A stretch of 27,771 nt of DNA from Lachnospiraceae bacterium UBA7027 (GCA_002494135.1 DLBG01000089.1:1-27771); one strand, 5' to 3'. Positions 1 through 10,400 are shown, counted from the first letter of the stretch. Notes: a model not told the origin generated them from the letters alone. Program-made: numbers and translations.

Positions 1-256
1 AAGTCATCAATCTTTCCTCGTCTACCTGCCTGATTTACGCCTGCGTGTTACGGTTGCCTTTGGGACTTCACTGTCCGTTGCCAGTTTATCCACCGCAAAC
101 GCCTTATATCAGATTTCTGTCCGTCAGGCTACGATTTCGCTATCCCTTCTTCTCGCCCACACCTCACGGTGTGAGCCTTGGGAGTCGCTTTGGGGTTCGT
201 CGGCAACTACGCCCCACGTGGACTTTCACCACAGATTGACGGCATGCCCGTCATAC
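1..256 (-). mobile_element. Group IIC intron, 5' part of ribozyme (domain I), truncated by window edge
   Basis: Read on the minus strand, this stretch starts with GTATGAC, close to the GUGYG 5' end of group II introns. It continues with blocks resembling, from memory, the domain I of the Oceanobacillus iheyensis group IIC intron: GGTGAAAGTCCAC, GACGGACAGAAATCTGA, GTGGATAAACTGGC and a final GAGGAAAGATTGATGAC. The 5' end at 256 lies directly behind a Rho-independent terminator (262-290). Group IIC introns characteristically home to the position just after terminator hairpins, so the site fits the class. No reverse transcriptase reading frame lies inside the window; domains II-VI and any maturase gene would be to the left of base 1. 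The small open frames on both strands here look like chance. I am confident of the intron class and less so of the exact first base. Confidence 0.82.
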
Positions 257-261
257 AACGT

Positions 262-290
262 AAAAACAGCCGCAATTGCGGCTGTTTTTT
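262..290 (-). terminator. Bidirectional Rho-independent terminator of the giant-protein operon
   Basis: A perfect hairpin (CAGCCGCA/TGCGGCTG, loop AT) is flanked by A5 on one side and T6 on the other, so it can stop transcription in both directions. It lies about 30 bp behind the stop of the 849-residue gene. It doubles as the insertion landmark of the group IIC intron starting at 256. Confidence 0.9.
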
Positions 291-320
291 ACTTGTGAAT
301 ATACCTGTACCCAGACTCTC

Positions 321-2870
321 TTACTTTGCCGGACCACCCATCTTCGGGCCTTCCTCGACCTTTGGCTTCGGCTCAACATTAAGCTGTGCCTTCGCATGTT
401 TTACGGAACTGTGTTCCGCCGTTTTATCTGCGGCCGGATTCAGGCTGACTTTCTTCTCCATTCCGAACGCGTTCAGAATCGAACGGTCTTCAATCATTTC
501 CACCAGACGCTGTGCTTTGGGAATTGCCTGTGCCGAAATCTCCGGATTCGTTTCCTTCATCTGCACATACTGATCCACCACTTCATCAATCAAAGGCATT
601 ACAACCGCCTGAAAACCGGGTTCTGCTGCCATTCTGGTTTCGAATGCGAGTGCGCTCATTTTACCCGGAACAACGCCGTCATGCCGCTCTATAATGCCCA
701 GGGCAATTGATTTGGCTATTAAGTTACAGAGTGTTCTCTTCGAATGTTCCACCATGGAATCTCTGTCAACGCTTTGCGGTTCATTTCTCATATCCGCAAG
801 CAGTTTGATATGCTCAGGCAACACTTCCTCGAGGCGATAAATGGTTCCTTTTCTCTCCAGATCAGGCTTATAATTCTTGTTTGGATTTCTCCGATAATCT
901 TTCTCATCCGGTTTCGGCTCCAACGCCTTCGTAACTTCCAGATCGACTATTTCATTCTGTTTCGCTGCTTTTTCTTCCGCAGTAGGTTCCTTCGGAAGTT
1001 CCAGTCCTTCCGGCAAAGGAACCGGATTCTTTTCGGCTTCTCTGGAAAGCTCGTTTTGATACATGAGTTCCCAATCGTCCTGCGTGAATTCATCGAATGA
1101 AATCTCTTCGCCGATTTTTGCATTCTCACGGATTCTCCAGTCAATAAAGGATTCAATATTCTTTAGATGATCCGGTCTTCCGAGATTACGATCTACGATA
1201 AAACGGCCCTTTAAGAAGTTATCGCTTCTTTCTTTATCTTCCGGATCGCTGAAAGAAGGCAGTTTCTTTGTATTCATTGCGGGATTCTCTTTAAAATCCT
1301 TTAACTGTTCCACACGATTCTGTAAATAGATATCGGAAACCTCGCGTTTCTGGTATCCGTCAACCAGTTCATGGATTCTTCCGTCAATCTGCCTGTTGAA
1401 TTCTTCTTTCGCCTCTTTGTATTCGAGACTGTCGTGACTGAGTTTCTCAAGTTTCTTTGCAAGTTTTTCGATATCTTTGGAGAACTGAACATCTTCTTTC
1501 TGCGTCTTTTTCTCAAACTCGGTTCGCTCTTTTTCGGCCCTCGCCCGGAAATCCGGCTCGTACTTTAATCCCTTGGCTGCAATATTCTCCGGTTTGTTTG
1601 GCTCAGACCATGTTACCTTAAAAGCTTTCGCTTTCTCGGCCGTACCGGCAACCAGTTCGTTTAATGCTTTCTCGTCATTAACAATTTCTAAAATATCAGC
1701 CTTCACCGCGCTTGCTTCGCTCCTGAAATTATGTTCAAAAACATTTGCTTCGGCACCATTTCCTCCGTGTGCAATTTCCTCCATGAGTCGTTTCGAGAAT
1801 TCATCGGATTTTTTCCTGTAATCGTCGCTTTTCTCAATCTCTGATGTTTTTTGATACCATGTATCACCCAGTTCATCAATTGCAACAATCTTCATCTGCA
1901 GATCCAGTTTTTCTTCCGCCGAAAGATTAATCTCGCCTTTTGCTTCTTGAATTAACTTCTGCTCGGCAAGTTCTTTCTGCTTCAGGAATGCCCCCATCTT
2001 TATCATGGTTTGCATCCTGTGCTTTTCCACCTTGGAAAGCTGGGCCATGACAGCTTCTTTCAGTTCGGGATTTGCCTCCAGAAGCTTTTGTGTTTCGTTC
2101 ATCATCTCGCATACGCCGAGAAAGTTACCGTTTGTTTTGCTGATTTCGGAATACATAAGCGCTTCCGTTTCCGATACTCGAATGCCGTTTGCAATTGTCT
2201 CGGCAAGAGTCTTGATATTCCCCTTCTCAAACTCGGAAATCAGGTTTTCCGCAGCATCTCTTGCAATTCCGATGGAGAATCCGCCATAATGATTTACGGC
2301 ATTCTCTCTCGGGATCAGGTTATCGGTAATCAAATCCGATGTCCAGAAACCGCATCTTGAGTGAATATAGCCCGTATGGTCTTTTGCTTTATCATCGCCG
2401 AAGAACCCCTTAACAATCTCCGGATTCAGGGATGCCATATACGCGATAATCGTGAACTCCCGTTCAGAGAATTTACCCGGATTCTTTTTGGCAAGATATT
2501 TGTTATAAGAATCCTTCTGATAGACATTTTTCTGACTCAAATCCGTTATAAACGGCGGCTCCGGCCCGTAAACCGCATCCATGGTGCGCATCCATTTTTC
2601 GGAAAATGATTTGCAGTCTTTATGAATATCACTCAGATATACGATTTGTACATCCGGGATACGTTTTTCTTCAACCGCCTTTTTAAAATCCGCAGCATAA
2701 AACTGCTCCCATTCCTCATCGGTATGCGTCCCGGGATGTGCATCCTTTACAAGCTGCGCACCTTTATACTTCTCTAAAGTTTCCAGATAAGGGCGTTCCA
2801 GGAGAACTCTCTGTCTCTGAGTCCTTTCTTTTAAATTCTTATTCAGAAAATCTTTGAAACTCTTAGGCAT
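321..2870 (-). CDS. Giant hypothetical protein (849 aa) with EGPKMGGPAK C-terminal tail
   Basis: I do not recognise this protein. It is highly charged (Lys/Glu-rich), mostly helical in appearance, with likely coiled-coil stretches near residues 270-370 and 420-540. It has no signal peptide or membrane segment. Its last residues, VEEGPKMGGPAK, nearly match the end of the upstream neighbour (VQEGPKMGGPTK), while the rest of the two proteins is not obviously alike. The start at ATG 2870 is preferred: the frame extends to a TTG at 2885, but a GAGG ribosome site overlaps that TTG and is spaced about 9 nt from the ATG. It is the second gene of an operon, 33 bp behind the 1439-residue gene, and ends at the terminator 262-290. 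It could be cytoplasmic or exported by a leaderless route; the sequence does not decide. Confidence 0.85.
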   Translation of the reverse strand: MPKSFKDFLNKNLKERTQRQRVLLERPYLETLEKYKGAQLVKDAHPGTHTDEEWEQFYAADFKKAVEEKRIPDVQIVYLSDIHKDCKSFSEKWMRTMDAVYGPEPPFITDLSQKNVYQKDSYNKYLAKKNPGKFSEREFTIIAYMASLNPEIVKGFFGDDKAKDHTGYIHSRCGFWTSDLITDNLIPRENAVNHYGGFSIGIARDAAENLISEFEKGNIKTLAETIANGIRVSETEALMYSEISKTNGNFLGVCEMMNETQKLLEANPELKEAVMAQLSKVEKHRMQTMIKMGAFLKQKELAEQKLIQEAKGEINLSAEEKLDLQMKIVAIDELGDTWYQKTSEIEKSDDYRKKSDEFSKRLMEEIAHGGNGAEANVFEHNFRSEASAVKADILEIVNDEKALNELVAGTAEKAKAFKVTWSEPNKPENIAAKGLKYEPDFRARAEKERTEFEKKTQKEDVQFSKDIEKLAKKLEKLSHDSLEYKEAKEEFNRQIDGRIHELVDGYQKREVSDIYLQNRVEQLKDFKENPAMNTKKLPSFSDPEDKERSDNFLKGRFIVDRNLGRPDHLKNIESFIDWRIRENAKIGEEISFDEFTQDDWELMYQNELSREAEKNPVPLPEGLELPKEPTAEEKAAKQNEIVDLEVTKALEPKPDEKDYRRNPNKNYKPDLERKGTIYRLEEVLPEHIKLLADMRNEPQSVDRDSMVEHSKRTLCNLIAKSIALGIIERHDGVVPGKMSALAFETRMAAEPGFQAVVMPLIDEVVDQYVQMKETNPEISAQAIPKAQRLVEMIEDRSILNAFGMEKKVSLNPAADKTAEHSSVKHAKAQLNVEPKPKVEEGPKMGGPAK

Positions 2871-2903
2871 AATCTTTATCCTCAAATCTCAATGCTCCCG
2901 CAA

Positions 2904-5900
2904 TTACTTTGTCGGTCCGCCCATCTTCGGTCCTTCCTGGACCTTCTGAACGTCTTTCTCAGGAGCAGGAGTCTTCATGTTCTTCTGCTTCGCCTGGAAT
3001 TCTTTGACAATCTTACTGCGAATATCAACAACATCTTTCTTCGATAAATTGCCGTTCTTTGCACCTTCCAGAACCATATTGCGGAATGTATCCTTAAATG
3101 CGGACTTATTCAGAACATCTTTCTTGAAGGTGTTAAACTGCTTGGACTGACCATTGAACTGCACACCGCCTTCATCCACTTTCAGGGTGCTGTTTTCAAA
3201 GCTTCTTAAGGTCTTGGATACTTTCGTCAGATCCTCGATCTTAACGTTTTTCATAGCTTCCGGAGTGGTACCGTTTTTAAGAATCTTCTCCTTGCTTGCT
3301 ACTGCAATATCCTTAATGGTAATCAGATACAGAGAGTGCTCTGCGGATTCCACGATTTTTGCTTCCAGCAGTTCTTTCTCTTTCGGATTCTGCACATTGT
3401 TTAACTTCTGTCCGATTTCTTTTCTCTGAGCCTCTTCCTTCGTGATGCAGTCATCAATCATTTTGCTTAAATGCTTGTTCTCGCGAAGAATCGCATACTT
3501 CATATTCTGTTCGAAATCCGCCTTTTCGGCTTTGACAAAATCGTTGTATTCCGCTTCGTTTGCAAATGCATTTTTATCAAGTCTGAATCCCTTGTGATCA
3601 AGCCATCTTCTGTCAATCTGACTCGGACCATTGTTATTCAGGGAATAGCTTGCTCGGAAATTGTTAAACAAAGCCTTTCTCGCATTTACCATGGCATGAT
3701 AACGCTTCTCTCCGTTCTCTCCGAGGACCGATGCATCCCCCGGTTTTCCGCCTTTTTCCGCAATCAGCTTGTCTTTTTTGTCTATGTAATGACACATGCG
3801 GTTGTAGATATCCATCTGTTTTTCCAGATAGGCCTTATATTCCTTCGGATCGACTTTCGTTTCTTTCGCCAACTCAAATTCATATAAAGGTTTGCCCTTC
3901 TTGTCTACACCGACCTGTTTCTTTGTCATACGGGTCTGATTGGCTTCCAGAAGTTCTTTGGCGAAAGCATCATGCTGCTTGATGACTTTACCGATGTCTT
4001 TCTTAATGTCCTCATACAAAGTGGAACCGGATAATCCGAATGCCTTGGAATTCTCAAGTTCGGTAAATCCTTCGGACAGGGACGGATCTTTCGCGTCAGC
4101 GGTATCCAGCTTACCCTTTACAAAGCAATCCAGACGGTGCTGCTTTACGTCCGCATTAATCTTCGAATGAATGTCCGCAAACATAACGCTGTGGTCGCCG
4201 CCTTCAAGCAGGTTAACGAATTCCTCGGGTGTCTTCGGATTCATAACCGTAATCAGTCTGTCGGCATATTCCTCCATATAATCCGCCAGTTTTTTGTTCG
4301 TAATCGCATAATCCGCTGTCTTCGGATCAAACAGTTCCGGATGTGCGCCCATGCTCAAGCCGTTCTTAAAGCGCTCCCCAAGATACGCTCCTGCAGCGTT
4401 CGCCCATGCTCTTTTCGGTAGTTCCGGGTTTTTAAACAGTTCCAGCGCGGATTTCATGCTATTCTTCGTGTTACTGATTTTACTCTCAACGGAAGGTCTT
4501 TCCATTCCGCTGTACGGTTTTCCGGCATTTTTCTCTTCCAAAACGGTGTTGTAGGTCTTCGGAAGTATATACTTTCTTGTCTTTTTCAGAACGCCGAATA
4601 ATTTGTAGTCATCTACTACCTTATCGTTCTCGTGCGCATCACAGAACTCTTCGATCAGCGAGATACAGGAAAGTGCATCCGTCGGATTCTCAATCTTTTT
4701 ATTAATCAAAACCTCCTTGAGAGGCTTAAGGTTTTCTTCCTCCCAGCGATTTAATTCATCCAGTTTTGTCTGCAGTTCTTTTTTTCCGTCTTTAATCTGC
4801 ATTTTCAGCTGAATTCGCTTTTTTCCGATCATTCCTTCCACATTTCCCATGGCATCCATCACCGACAAATCCCTGCCGGACCAGCCGTTCCGGATAGCTG
4901 CGCGCTGCCATCTTAATCCGTTTACGCCGGCATAACAGTCACGGGCTTCCCCCGGCGCATGACCGGTAATCATGCTCAGATGATTTCCCATGAACCGGTT
5001 ACTGTCTCTTTGAATATCCTCCGGAATCGACTCAAGTTCCTCAAATGCGCGTATGGTTTTTGCATAGGCTTCATCAAGTTTTGCAAGATGTCTCTGTTCT
5101 TTTGCCTTATCCCAACCGTTCTTTTTTACATTCTGTTTGTCATACTCCACCTGTATAATATCCGCGCCGGCCTCATAGAAATCCATGAGAGCATTTCTGA
5201 CTCCGACCGTTAAAGTCCAGTCATTAACGCCGTTAGAATCAACACCCTCTTTTTCTTTACTGGATATGTGTTCCGGATCGATGAAAATATCCGGCGCACC
5301 TCCGGATAAAGAGGATACAAATCTGTTAAGGTACGGATTCTCGCATACCGCCTGAAGATAATTTCCGTTTTCCGGGTCGTTGAGTTTGTTAATTGCATTC
5401 ACGTAGCGGGTAAAATTCTTCTCCGCTCCTGTCGCCTGCATTGCAATCTCATTGGAATAATACTGCTCAAGCTTAATTCCGTTATTAATTACTTCCGCTT
5501 CATTCGGAATTTCTTTATCTGTAGACGGTCTGATATTCATTTTGGTTCCTTCAACCAATCCCGGAGATTTCAGTTCACCGTTCAGATTCAGCACACCATC
5601 GATTTCAAGCTCCTGCCTCTTATCTCTGGCTTTTTCGTCCATGTATCTTTCAATATTATTGTATTCATTCGCATAATGCTTACTTAATCCAGCAGCAAGA
5701 GGCATTGTCGGCATCAGGCTGCCACGAACGGCGAACAGCGGATTATAAGCCTCGTAATCCTCCTCCTTGAAAACTCCCTCCTCTACTTCGGGATCAATTT
5801 TCTGCGGTTCATACTTTACTTTGTCATCGATTGCTTTATCAAGGACATTGGAAGCGGCTTTAAAAAGAGCACCGTCAATTTCCGGGTTGTTTTTATATTC

Positions 5901-7223
5901 CGCAAAAAGAATCCTGCATTTTTCACTGAGAATGCTCTTTTCGTATTCTGATTTGACTTTAGTATTGGACAGTTCTTCCTTTAAGCGCTTAAACTTTGCC
6001 AGAGCTGCTGACAGTTCCTGCTTACGGTTCTTTGCCTGTTTTGCATACTCCGGCTCATTTGCAAGGTCGTCTTCCTCCTTCTTTAAAGCTGCTTCGCCAT
6101 CTTTAAGGCGCTGCTTTGCAGTTTCCCACGCTTCCTTTGCTTTCGCGATTGCTTTTTCGTCGCTCGGATTTGCAGCAAGAGTCTCTTTATATGCTTTCTC
6201 CTTCTCGGCAGCCGTAATTCGGACTTTATCAACGGCAACGCGATACTTTTCGACTTTCTCGCGCTGCAATTTTTCGTGTTCTTTTAAGTATTCGTCACTT
6301 GCATAAAAAGTCGCTGCTCTTAAATTCTTTTCAATTTCATATACCTGTGAGAATACCGAACCGACAACAGCCAGCTCATTCATTCCCCAACCGTTTTCAA
6401 TTGCCTTTTGCTGACCTCTGATCTGTTCAATTGCACCCATACAGTTTCTCTGGGAGATTGTATCGGTTCCTTTTCCCACCATGGTATCAAGACGCTGATT
6501 CAACATGGAATCATACGGTGATGTGCCATCCTCGTTAACCAGCTCATCAAACTTTTTATGATTCTCAAGAATCTTTTCAAAACTCCGATTCAGTTTTTCA
6601 AGATATGCTTTTTCCTTATCGGAAGTGTAATCCTTTGTAATCGCCTGTCTTTCGTATTCAAGATCCAACAGATCGGATGTAATCGAAAAATACTCATTCA
6701 GAGGCTTCAGAGGACCATTTCCCCCAAGTCTTTCCTGCATGGTATCAATCGAATACATTTGATTCTCTTTGGGCCCGTTGATAAACTGTCCGATCAACAT
6801 GGCAAGATAGGGATTCTCAGCCAAAGCCACGCCGAAATCTCCCTTTTCCGTATCCAGCATATTATCCGTAAGTTTCTGATATCCGTAATATGCATCTTTA
6901 AACTTTTTATTCTCCGGCTTATCAAATTCATTACGGATGGCGATGCGAAATTCGGCAGCTTTTCCCCTGTTAATTTCCGCAATCTGCTCTGTTTTGAATT
7001 CCTCTTTAAAATGCGTCCCGTTCAGGGTTGTGGGATAAGAAACATCCTGCTCTATCTTGAGATTTCCCATATTTATACCGGTTTGATTAATAATTTGCTG
7101 ATCCAAATCCGGATTAACACTCTCCATAAAAAAATGAGCAAAATTATAAGCGTGAACAATCTGATACCCCGTTGCTGCCAATCCGTACTTTCCCTGTGTG
7201 AAATCCTTGTTTTTCGGTGCCAT
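2904..7223 (-). CDS. Giant hypothetical protein (1439 aa) with internal duplication and EGPKMGGPTK tail
   Basis: No family is recognised. There is no signal peptide and no membrane helix. Residues about 90-305 and 590-808 look like two diverged copies of one domain: both carry ENPYL (136-140 and 628-632), and later RNC/RDC followed by a stretch with QxAIxNGW and then L-S/A-V (259-287 and 761-789). Between them lies a Lys/Glu-rich, probably coiled-coil region (about 320-440). The protein ends in VQEGPKMGGPTK, matching the tail of the next gene. The ATG at 7223 has an AGAGGG ribosome site 7 nt upstream. It is the first gene of a two-gene operon with a promoter region carrying tandem GTTGGAC repeats (7336-7353). 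Function unknown; the duplication suggests a binding or scaffold role, which is inference only. Confidence 0.88.
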   Translation of the reverse strand: MAPKNKDFTQGKYGLAATGYQIVHAYNFAHFFMESVNPDLDQQIINQTGINMGNLKIEQDVSYPTTLNGTHFKEEFKTEQIAEINRGKAAEFRIAIRNEFDKPENKKFKDAYYGYQKLTDNMLDTEKGDFGVALAENPYLAMLIGQFINGPKENQMYSIDTMQERLGGNGPLKPLNEYFSITSDLLDLEYERQAITKDYTSDKEKAYLEKLNRSFEKILENHKKFDELVNEDGTSPYDSMLNQRLDTMVGKGTDTISQRNCMGAIEQIRGQQKAIENGWGMNELAVVGSVFSQVYEIEKNLRAATFYASDEYLKEHEKLQREKVEKYRVAVDKVRITAAEKEKAYKETLAANPSDEKAIAKAKEAWETAKQRLKDGEAALKKEEDDLANEPEYAKQAKNRKQELSAALAKFKRLKEELSNTKVKSEYEKSILSEKCRILFAEYKNNPEIDGALFKAASNVLDKAIDDKVKYEPQKIDPEVEEGVFKEEDYEAYNPLFAVRGSLMPTMPLAAGLSKHYANEYNNIERYMDEKARDKRQELEIDGVLNLNGELKSPGLVEGTKMNIRPSTDKEIPNEAEVINNGIKLEQYYSNEIAMQATGAEKNFTRYVNAINKLNDPENGNYLQAVCENPYLNRFVSSLSGGAPDIFIDPEHISSKEKEGVDSNGVNDWTLTVGVRNALMDFYEAGADIIQVEYDKQNVKKNGWDKAKEQRHLAKLDEAYAKTIRAFEELESIPEDIQRDSNRFMGNHLSMITGHAPGEARDCYAGVNGLRWQRAAIRNGWSGRDLSVMDAMGNVEGMIGKKRIQLKMQIKDGKKELQTKLDELNRWEEENLKPLKEVLINKKIENPTDALSCISLIEEFCDAHENDKVVDDYKLFGVLKKTRKYILPKTYNTVLEEKNAGKPYSGMERPSVESKISNTKNSMKSALELFKNPELPKRAWANAAGAYLGERFKNGLSMGAHPELFDPKTADYAITNKKLADYMEEYADRLITVMNPKTPEEFVNLLEGGDHSVMFADIHSKINADVKQHRLDCFVKGKLDTADAKDPSLSEGFTELENSKAFGLSGSTLYEDIKKDIGKVIKQHDAFAKELLEANQTRMTKKQVGVDKKGKPLYEFELAKETKVDPKEYKAYLEKQMDIYNRMCHYIDKKDKLIAEKGGKPGDASVLGENGEKRYHAMVNARKALFNNFRASYSLNNNGPSQIDRRWLDHKGFRLDKNAFANEAEYNDFVKAEKADFEQNMKYAILRENKHLSKMIDDCITKEEAQRKEIGQKLNNVQNPKEKELLEAKIVESAEHSLYLITIKDIAVASKEKILKNGTTPEAMKNVKIEDLTKVSKTLRSFENSTLKVDEGGVQFNGQSKQFNTFKKDVLNKSAFKDTFRNMVLEGAKNGNLSKKDVVDIRSKIVKEFQAKQKNMKTPAPEKDVQKVQEGPKMGGPTK

Positions 7224-7320
7224 GTTTTTGCCCTCTTGTTGTTTATATTAAAACTGCACTTTTTTCTATATTTCGCTGTTTTCAAGGTATTCATTGCATA
7301 ATGCCCCATCAAACACAACT

Positions 7321-7353
7321 ATGATATCATTCAATGTCCAACAAATGTCCAAC
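7321..7353 (-). promoter_or_regulatory. Tandem GTTGGAC box plus -10-like hexamer upstream of the 1439-aa gene
   Basis: On the minus strand two GTTGGAC heptamers (7353-7347 and 7342-7336) repeat with an 11-bp period and a 4-nt spacer (ATTT). Nine nt further down lies TATCAT (7326-7321), a fair -10 hexamer; no good -35 is visible in the usual place. Direct heptamers on one face of the helix that replace the -35 are the layout of Pho-box-type sites of OmpR-family response regulators. The same arrangement occurs before the GNAT/kinase-like operon. The regulator is unknown. The predicted leader is about 90 nt. Confidence 0.6.
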
Positions 7354-7372
7354 GCAACATCGGAATTTACAC

Positions 7373-7401
7373 AAAAAAGCAGCCGCAGATGCGGCTGCTT
7401 A
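7373..7401 (-). terminator. Second tandem terminator behind purL
   Basis: Hairpin GCAGCCGC/GCGGCTGC (7379-7398, loop AGAT) followed on the minus strand by T6. It stands directly behind the first purL terminator, and between purL and the giant-protein operon promoter. Its core differs by two bases from the hairpin at 262-290 that closes the giant-protein operon. Confidence 0.85.
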
Positions 7402-7402
7402 T

Positions 7403-7442
7403 CAAAAAAATAAAACCGGGTACCGACGCATCGGCACCCGGC
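7403..7442 (-). terminator. Rho-independent terminator of purL
   Basis: An 11-bp stem with one wobble pair (CCGGGTRCCGA arms, 7416-7441) followed on the minus strand by TTTTATTTTTTT, a few bases behind the purL stop codon. Two strong terminators in series insulate the giant-protein operon from purL transcription. Confidence 0.9.
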
Positions 7443-7449
7443 AATTATT

Positions 7450-10400
7450 TTACTTAAAATACTTCACACCAGCTTCGAAGATCTTCAGATCCTGCTCGCC
7501 GTAAATGTTGATTGCGACACCGTCGCCGCGACGCTCCGCATGAGCCATTTTACCGAAAACCCTGCCGTCCGGAGACGTAATACCTTCGATGGATGCATAG
7601 GAACCGTTGATGTTCCACTCTTCGTCCATCGAAATGTTTCCGTCGATATCCGCGTAGCGGGTTGCTACCTGGCCGTTTTCGAAGAGCTTGTCAATCCACT
7701 CCTTCGGTGCTACGAAACGTCCCTCTCCGTGGGATGCAGGCGATGTGTAGGTATGACCAACCTCGGCAAGTGCCAGCCACGGTGAAAGGTTCGAAACAAC
7801 CTTCGTGTAAGCCATCTTGGAGATGTGGCGGTTAATCGTGTTGAAGGTCAGTGTCGGAGAATCTTCCTTCTGTCCGACGATCTCACCGTAAGGCACAAGA
7901 CCTAATTTGATGAGTGCCTGGAATCCGTTACAGATACCGAGTGCCAGACCGTCACGCTCATTTAAGAGTTTCATAACCGCATCTTTCAATGCTTCGTTCT
8001 GGAATGCGGTTGCAAAGAACTTCGCACTTCCGTCAGGCTCATCACCTGCGGAGAATCCGCCGGGGAACATGATAATCTGTGCTTTTCCGATTTCTTTTAC
8101 ATACTCTTCCACGGATTCCTTAATATCCGTTGCGGAAAGGTTACGGAAAATCTTCGTCGTTACCGTGGCGCCCGCTCTCTCAAACGCTTTCGTGGAATCG
8201 TATTCACAGTTGGTTCCGGGGAATACCGGAATGAATACATGAGGTGCAGCCACCTTGTTCCTGCATACATATACGCTTCCGCCGGTATAGAGTTTATCTT
8301 CGAGTGCTTCGGCACCGTCGGAGGACTTGGACGGGAAGACTCTTTCAAGTTTTCCTTTGTATGCCGCAAGGAGTTCTTCGTTCGTTACCGTGGTATCCTT
8401 GTAAGTGAAGTTTTCTTTTACAACATGGCCTACGAGAGTGAACGGAACATTCATCTCAAGCAGCGCTTCGGAGGAAACCTCCAGAAGAATATCGCCCATG
8501 CGGTTTTTAAAGAGATCTTCTTTGGAAAGGGATTCGTCAAACAGTACGCCGAGTCCGTTACCGAATGCCATCTTTGATACGGCAGGGAAAATTCCGTAGG
8601 AATCCAGGGTATATGCAGCCGCAATGCGCTTATGGGCGTTCATTTCGTAAACGGCATCATATATATTTTTCACCTTTTCAAAATCGGGAATCTCTTCGTC
8701 ATTCTTCGGAACGGATACCAGAATCAGGAAATCTCCCGCTTTCTTTAATTCCGGAGTAATGACGTCTTTTACTTTTGCCACATCTACAGCAAAGGAGCAA
8801 AGTGTAGGCGGAACGTCGATATCCTGGAAGGTACCGGACATACTGTCCTTACCGCCAATGGAGGGAAGGCCGAATGCAAGCTGTGCACGGTATGCACCGA
8901 GCAGTGCCGCAAAAGGCTGGCTCCAGCGCTTCGGATCTTCGGTCATTCTGCGGAAGTATTCCTGGAAGGTAAAGCGAACCTTCTTATAATCGCCGCCTGA
9001 TGCCACGATTTTCGATAAGGATGCAAGTACCGCATAAATGGATCCGTGATACGGGCTCCAGGAAGAAAGATACGGATCGAAGCCGTAGCTCATCATTGTG
9101 ACTGCATCGGTCAATCCGTCCATAACGGGTACTTTAGCAATCATGGTCTGGGTTTCCGTCATCTGATATTTACCGCCGTAAGGCATCAGCACGCTGCCTG
9201 CTCCGATGGAGGAGTCAAACATTTCCACAAGACCCTTCTGGGAACAGGTATTCAAATCCGATACACCGGCAAGGAAAGCTTCTTTCAGTTCGCCCTTATC
9301 AAGCGCTTCTTTCACAGCCGGAATTGCAATTTTCTTAAAATAGTCTTCGCTCTTTTTCGGGCTTTCCACATACACATCGGTCTCCTGATGTGCACCGTTG
9401 GTATTTAAGAACGCTCTGGAGATATTGACGATTGCTTTTCCTCTCCAGTTAAGAACCAGTCTCGGCTCCTCGGTTACGGTTGCCACTTCGACAGCTTCAA
9501 GGTTCTCTTCCTTCGCATACTTCATGAATTCCGCAACATCCTTCGGATCGATGACAACCGCCATTCTTTCCTGGGATTCGGAAATCGCAAGTTCGGTTCC
9601 GTCCAGACCTTCGTATTTCTTGGGAACTTTATCGAGATCCACGTTAAGGCCGTCCGCAAGTTCACCGATGGCAACAGATACACCGCCTGCACCGAAGTCG
9701 TTGCATTTCTTGATCAGACGGCTGACTTCACCGCGACGGAACAGTCTCTGGATTTTACGTTCGGTAGGCGGATTACCCTTCTGCACTTCCGCACCGCAGG
9801 TCTCGATGGAGGAAACGGTATGCACCTTGGAAGAACCGGTTGCACCGCCGCAGCCATCACGTCCCGTACGTCCTCCGAGGAGAATAATGACATCCCCGGG
9901 ATCCGAGTTCAGACGCTTTACATCGCGTCTGGGAGCGGCACCCATAACGGCACCGATTTCCATTCTCTTTGCCACATAATCGGGATGATAGATTTCTTTT
10001 ACCAGTCCGGTTGCAAGACCGATCTGGTTCCCGTAGGAAGAATATCCTCTGGCCGCACCGCGAACCAGTTTCTTCTGGGAAAGTTTGCCTTTTAACGTTT
10101 CAGAATTGGGAACCGTGGGATCTGCCGCACCGGTCACACGCATGGCCTGATATACGTAAGTACGTCCGGACAACGGATCGCGGATGGCACCGCCAAGGCA
10201 GGTTGCCGCACCACCGAACGGTTCGATTTCGGTCGGATGGTTGTGTGTTTCGTTTTTAAAATTGATCAGCCACTCTTCGCTTACGGGGCCTTTGCCGTCC
10301 TGATGGTCCACTTCGATTGGAACCACGATGGAGCATGCGTTGATTTCATCGGATTTCTCCATGTCCTCAAGTTTGCCCTCCGCTTTCAGTTTACGCATGG

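Noticed and set aside
45..710. Small plus-strand open frames at the left end
   Set aside because: The first ones lie in the intron ribozyme antisense strand, the others antisense to the 849-residue gene; none has a family-like sequence.
2871..2885. TTG start for the 849-residue protein
   Set aside because: The ribosome site overlaps this TTG and is correctly spaced for the ATG at 2870.
6558..7301. 247-codon plus-strand open frame opposite the 1439-residue gene
   Set aside because: It is antisense to a long frame with a good ribosome site; its composition (Ile/Phe/Arg-rich) is typical of a shadow frame. The same holds for other plus-strand frames opposite purL, the kinase-like gene and the signalling genes.
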